From Planctomycetota bacterium (GTDB lineage: Bacteria; Planctomycetota; UBA1135; GCA-002686595), in NCBI GenBank assembly GCA_023150475.1, contig JAKLKU010000007.1:1-64000 (forward strand): DNA of 64,000 nucleotides, in the 5' to 3' direction. Made by a program: the position numbers and the translations under genes. A model generated the notes under the pieces. That model was not told where the DNA came from, ran no database searches, and was given only the letters and a program-made list of their open reading frames with translations. Of the stretch, positions 61,401-64,000 are shown one piece after another; position 1 is the stretch's first letter; every line of letters begins with the position of its first letter.

Positions 61401-64000
61401 GCCAACCGTCGGGACCCCACGTGAACGCGTTGAGCGTCTCGTGCGTGTCCTCGTAGCCGAAGCCGTCGAGCACCACTTCGGGATCGGAGTCGGGCACCAG
61501 GTCGTCGTTGCGGTCCGGGATGAAGTAGAGCTTCGGCGCCGCGCCGATCCACACGCCGCCGTGGCCGACTTCGAGACCGCTCGCGAGGTTGAGGTGTTCG
61601 ATGAAGATCGTGCGCTTGTCGAACGTGCCGTCGCCGTTCGTGTCCTCGAAGACGAGCACGTCGTCCTTGCCTTGGCCTTCGGGGCGTCGCTCGGGATACG
61701 TGAACGCTTCGAGCACCCAGAGGCGGCCCTTCGCGTCGAACGTGAACGCGATCGGTTGTTGCAGCTCGGGCTCGGCGAGCACGAGTTCGACCGACACGCC
61801 GGGGCGCGCCGTCATCGCGGCCGCGGCTTCCTTCGGCGGCAGGCCCGCGTGCAGGATCGGGTCCGGCGGCAGGATCGCCGGCACGCCGGCGGCGCGCGTG
61901 AAGCTCGGCTTCGACGCGTGGAGCCGGAAGTCGTCGAAGTTGAGATGGCCCCAACCGCCGGTCGCGTCGTCGGTCAGCTTGACGTAGAGCGTCGCGCCGA
62001 GCTCGTGGGTCAGGTCGACGACGACGCGCTGCATCGACTCGTAGTTCGCCGCCGACGTGCGGAACACGGTCTGGCCGTCGGTTGCGCGCACGAGCTCGAC
62101 GCGCTCGTCGTGGAACGAACCGCCGCCGACGAGGAAGCTCGCGAACGGCTTCGACACGACGAACGGTTTCGACGTCAGTGTCCCGCGCCGGCCGTCGCCG
62201 TGTTTCTCGAAGCCGCCGATCCAGAACTTGCCTTGGTGCAGCGACGCTTCGCGGCCGCGCGCGGTCACCGTGTCGCCTGCGACCGGCTGGTCGTCGAACG
62301 CGTTGCCGTCGGCCGTCCAGTCGCGCAGGTCGCCGGTCTCGAAGTCGGTGTTGACCGGCTTGCCGTCGGCGCCGAGCGGCAGCGAGCCCGCTTCTTGTGC
62401 TTCCGCCGCCGCGAGCGCCGCGAGCCGCGCGAGTTCCGCGTCGAGCGAGGTGTACTCGCCTTCATCGGGCGCAGCGCGACCATCGGGCTCCTCGTGCGGC
62501 CCACCGCGAGACGGCAGCGTGTCGTTCCATTCCGCCGCGAGTCGCTCCAGCTCCCGATCGAGCGAGCGGTACTCGGGCTCGTCGGACGCGGCTTGCGCGG
62601 TTGCCTCTCGGTCGTCGCGGGGCACTCGGGGCGCGGCGCTCGAACCGCTCTCGAGCGAGGCGAGCTTCGCGCCGAGCCACTCTGTCGTCGTCACCCGTTT
62701 GCCGTCCGGGAACTGCATCTCGTACGGGTCGCCGGAGAGCGACGACTTCGTCGCGCAGCGTTCGATGAAGTCGCGCGCCGACTTCACGGCCGAGTCGTTC
62801 TTCCACTTGCGGCGCAGGTGCTCCGCCGCTTCCTCGGCGGTGTGATCGTCACCGTTGCGCACGAACGTCGCATTCGACGCAGCGACGGCGGCGAGCAACG
62901 CTTCGATCTTCTGCGGCTCGGTGAGGGAGACCTTGACCGCCTTCTGGCGCGCGACGAACGTGCCCTTCTTGTTGCCGACGACCACGTCGCACTTGCCGTC
63001 GCCGTTGACGTCGCCTGCGACCACTTGCACGCCGACGCCGATGTCGTCGCTCGCGAGCTGCGGCACGAAGCGCACGTCGCCTGGCGCTTTCCGTTCGCAG
63101 CGGAACCAGTAGAGCCACGCTTTCGAACGTTCGCCGTCGGGATCGCCGGCGGCGCCGTGCGACCACCAACGTTTGCCGGTGACGACGTCCTGGACGCCAT
63201 CGGCGTCGACGTCGGCGAGCGCGAGCGCATGCAGTTCGCCGAACTGCACGCCGTCGAGCGACTCCTCCGGCTGCGACCCGAGGATCGTGCGCCGCTCGAA
63301 GTCGAGCACGCCGTCCTGCTTCGTCTGCCGCCACCACGCGAGACCGTAGTGGTGCGCGGCCATCGACGTGATCACGTCGGCCAGGCCGTCCGCGTCGACG
63401 TCGTGCACGAGCATCTGCGCGCCGCCGTATTGATCGGAGAACGCGAAGGCGTGGAACGTCCAGTCCGGATCGCCGGCGAGAGACGCGGGCTGTTCCCACC
63501 AACCGTTCGCGAGCAGCACGTCCGCGCGGCCGTCGCCGTTGACGTCGCCGACGCCGAGCCCGTGGGTGAAGCGTTGCAGACCGAGATCGCCGGAGAGCGT
63601 GTGCCACTTCCACGGCGCGGTCGGGTTCGCGGGCTCGGGCTCGGCCCAACCAAGGCGGCCGGCAGTGTGGCACACGAGCTCCGGCGTCGGATCGCCGACG
63701 AGCTGCGCGAACGTCGGCGATTCGTTGTCGGTGTGTTCGAGCACCAAGTGCTTCGCCCAACGTTCGTCCTTGCCGCCGGGATTGCGGTACCAGTGCGTCG
63801 CTTCGCCGGGGAATCCGACGGCGAGCACGTCGAGCCAACCGTCGCGGTCGAAATCGCTCGTGAACGCGAAGAAGTTGTCGGAGTAGTGCGCCGGGTCGAA
63901 CGGTTTGGGCTCGTAGAGCTCGTGCTTCTCGCGGAACTCGGGGCCGCGATACCAGTACGGGCCGCTGACGACGTCTTGTTTGCCGTCGCGGTCGAAGTCG
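58441..64000 (-). CDS. PVC-type VCBS / DUF5329 / dehydrogenase / HEAT / cytochrome c / DUF1080 protein (5' end outside window)
   Basis: More than 1,850 residues; the frame stays open to the window edge, so its start is not seen. In order: VCBS repeats with DVNGDGRADVLL, DVDADGLADVITS and DVNGDGKCDVVVG (64000-62960); a DUF5329-like helical segment (KIEALLAAVAASNATFVRNGDDHT, about 62935-62660); a carbohydrate-binding-like beta sandwich (NTDFETGDLRDW, about 62360-61920); a membrane-bound-dehydrogenase-type propeller (about 61860-60600); HEAT-like helices; haem c site CQQCH (59353-59367) with GGKLGPDLTG; and a C-terminal DUF1080/3-keto-disaccharide-hydrolase-like domain (FDGRTLAHWTG, GYQADIGPGWWGKLYEE). 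Probably an envelope carbohydrate oxidoreductase/hydrolase. Confidence 0.9.
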   Translation of the reverse strand, partial: DFDRDGKQDVVSGPYWYRGPEFREKHELYEPKPFDPAHYSDNFFAFTSDFDRDGWLDVLAVGFPGEATHWYRNPGGKDERWAKHLVLEHTDNESPTFAQLVGDPTPELVCHTAGRLGWAEPEPANPTAPWKWHTLSGDLGLQRFTHGLGVGDVNGDGRADVLLANGWWEQPASLAGDPDWTFHAFAFSDQYGGAQMLVHDVDADGLADVITSMAAHHYGLAWWRQTKQDGVLDFERRTILGSQPEESLDGVQFGELHALALADVDADGVQDVVTGKRWWSHGAAGDPDGERSKAWLYWFRCERKAPGDVRFVPQLASDDIGVGVQVVAGDVNGDGKCDVVVGNKKGTFVARQKAVKVSLTEPQKIEALLAAVAASNATFVRNGDDHTAEEAAEHLRRKWKNDSAVKSARDFIERCATKSSLSGDPYEMQFPDGKRVTTTEWLGAKLASLESGSSAAPRVPRDDREATAQAASDEPEYRSLDRELERLAAEWNDTLPSRGGPHEEPDGRAAPDEGEYTSLDAELARLAALAAAEAQEAGSLPLGADGKPVNTDFETGDLRDWTADGNAFDDQPVAGDTVTARGREASLHQGKFWIGGFEKHGDGRRGTLTSKPFVVSKPFASFLVGGGSFHDERVELVRATDGQTVFRTSAANYESMQRVVVDLTHELGATLYVKLTDDATGGWGHLNFDDFRLHASKPSFTRAAGVPAILPPDPILHAGLPPKEAAAAMTARPGVSVELVLAEPELQQPIAFTFDAKGRLWVLEAFTYPERRPEGQGKDDVLVFEDTNGDGTFDKRTIFIEHLNLASGLEVGHGGVWIGAAPKLYFIPDRNDDLVPDSDPEVVLDGFGYEDTHETLNAFTWGPDGWLYGCHGVFTDALVGKPGTPKEQRVPLNAGVWRYHPTKERFEVFAWGTSNPWGVDFDDDGQAFITACVIPHLYHVIQGARYERQAGAHFDPYVFDDLKTIADHRHYLGATPHGGNNRSGEAGGGHAHCGAMVYLGGAFPAEYRNTIFMSNIHGNRLNNDGLAKSGSGYVGSHRPDFVLANDAWFRGITVKYGPDGSVYFSDWYDKQACHWTEVERWDRTNGRIYRANFGKHTPKRVDLRKLSDAELVELQLEQNDWFVRQARLVLAERKSGGRAESALRGILERNSDPRRKLRALWALHASGGLSQKLAAAQLSSPHEYVVAFAIQFLLEDRDAPTWVVHELTELARRTKSPVVRLYLAAALQRMRLYDRWAIAEALLRHGEDASDHNLPLMLWYAIEPLVPADPKRALGLAEKSAIPLVANFVVRRAAHEPQCQEALVHAISDQQDASRRTVMLAELAEVVRTKRGLAVPKNWPALYAELARSSDAAVRERALAIAVAYGDSSAFGALRGLIADASAPREKREQAFDALFGAKDAELAPVLLRLLDDEALRSRALKALAAYDDPATAQSVLARYAKLGLDDRRAALNTLSARSAWALELLGALESGTVPRTDFGAFALQNLRNLKDPAVDEAVARVFGQVRDTPEEKQKRITELKGLLSSEKRAGASLPRGREVFSRTCQQCHTLFEVGGKLGPDLTGSNRADLDYLLSNVVDPSAVVGKEYQATIVELESGQIVTGIVKRETADGLELATETDVLHLAPSDIAERVLTPNSAMPEGLLDPLSPDEIVDLVAYLANPGQTRILATAANARGFFDGRTLAHWTGDAAVWSVEQGELVGKTTGLAHNSFLLSDYELGDFSLSFEVRLVNDAGNSGVQFRTEPLGAEAGGEVKGYQADIGPGWWGKLYEEGGRGLVWEKSGEQHVVKDGWNRYRIEARGHHVKTWLNDQLCVDLEDPAGALSGIVALQVHSGDATEVRFRKFELDLLAH

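Noticed and set aside
1..64000. Mobile element, prophage or integrated island
   Set aside because: No transposase, integrase, terminal inverted repeats, tRNA-bounded attachment site or phage gene was found. Base composition looks even throughout.

Overview
The window is very GC-rich DNA, apparently from a planctomycete (Planctomycetota). I infer this from gene content: two giant PVC-type proteins that join sugar-acting domains (ThuA, DUF1080) to c-type cytochrome CxxCH sites, many secreted FG-GAP/VCBS and PD40-type beta-propeller proteins with clade-like C-terminal domains, and an ECF sigma factor fused to a membrane segment and carboxypeptidase-regulatory-like repeats. The propeller C-terminal domains recall the Saltatorellus/Engelhardtia group, but that placement is from memory. 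No rRNA, tRNA, CRISPR array, phage or insertion sequence was found.

Layout. 1-5.2 kb: a membrane-fused ECF sigma factor, a Clp-N/SecD-head-like gene pair and a soluble ECF sigma factor. 5.4-26.7 kb: one carbohydrate ABC importer in three minus-strand blocks (two ATPases plus a small membrane protein; two permeases; binding protein plus PEP-hydrolase-like and Tm-1-like enzymes), separated by secreted propeller proteins, small lipoproteins and a lipocalin. 26.8-31.9 kb: a class III aminotransferase and two radical SAM/SPASM systems with 14-residue His-periodic coiled-coil tails, probably for a surface glycan or peptide modification. 32-42.3 kb: a beta-helix protein, the first PVC cytochrome, a cupin and a 1,077-residue secreted multidomain protein. 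42.3-46.2 kb: YjbQ, a lipoprotein, a TIGR00300 (LOR/SDH) enzyme and a protoporphyrinogen-oxidase-like flavoprotein. 46.2-50.6 kb: two FG-GAP proteins, a 20-bp tandem repeat and a decayed stretch with a formylglycine-generating-enzyme remnant. 50.6-56.6 kb: a Tat-type pirin divergent from a LysR regulator with a perfect T-N11-A operator, a DUF3500 protein, a Dabb protein in operon with a SelW/Rdx-like selenoprotein gene, and a small hypothetical cluster with a duplicated gene tail. 56.6-64 kb: another FG-GAP protein and the second PVC cytochrome, cut by the window end.

The most notable hidden gene is the selenoprotein (53549-53797, minus). It has an in-frame UGA at the redox position of a CxxU motif and a bacterial-SECIS-like hairpin just after it, and it would be missed by standard gene calling. 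Other points of interest are the membrane-fused sigma factor, the split Tm-1-like pair beside a sugar importer, the split and fused radical SAM/SPASM proteins with shared tails, a recurrent TANNNT element 6-10 bases before start codons that suggests leaderless mRNAs, and a 65-bp repeated promoter-like element.
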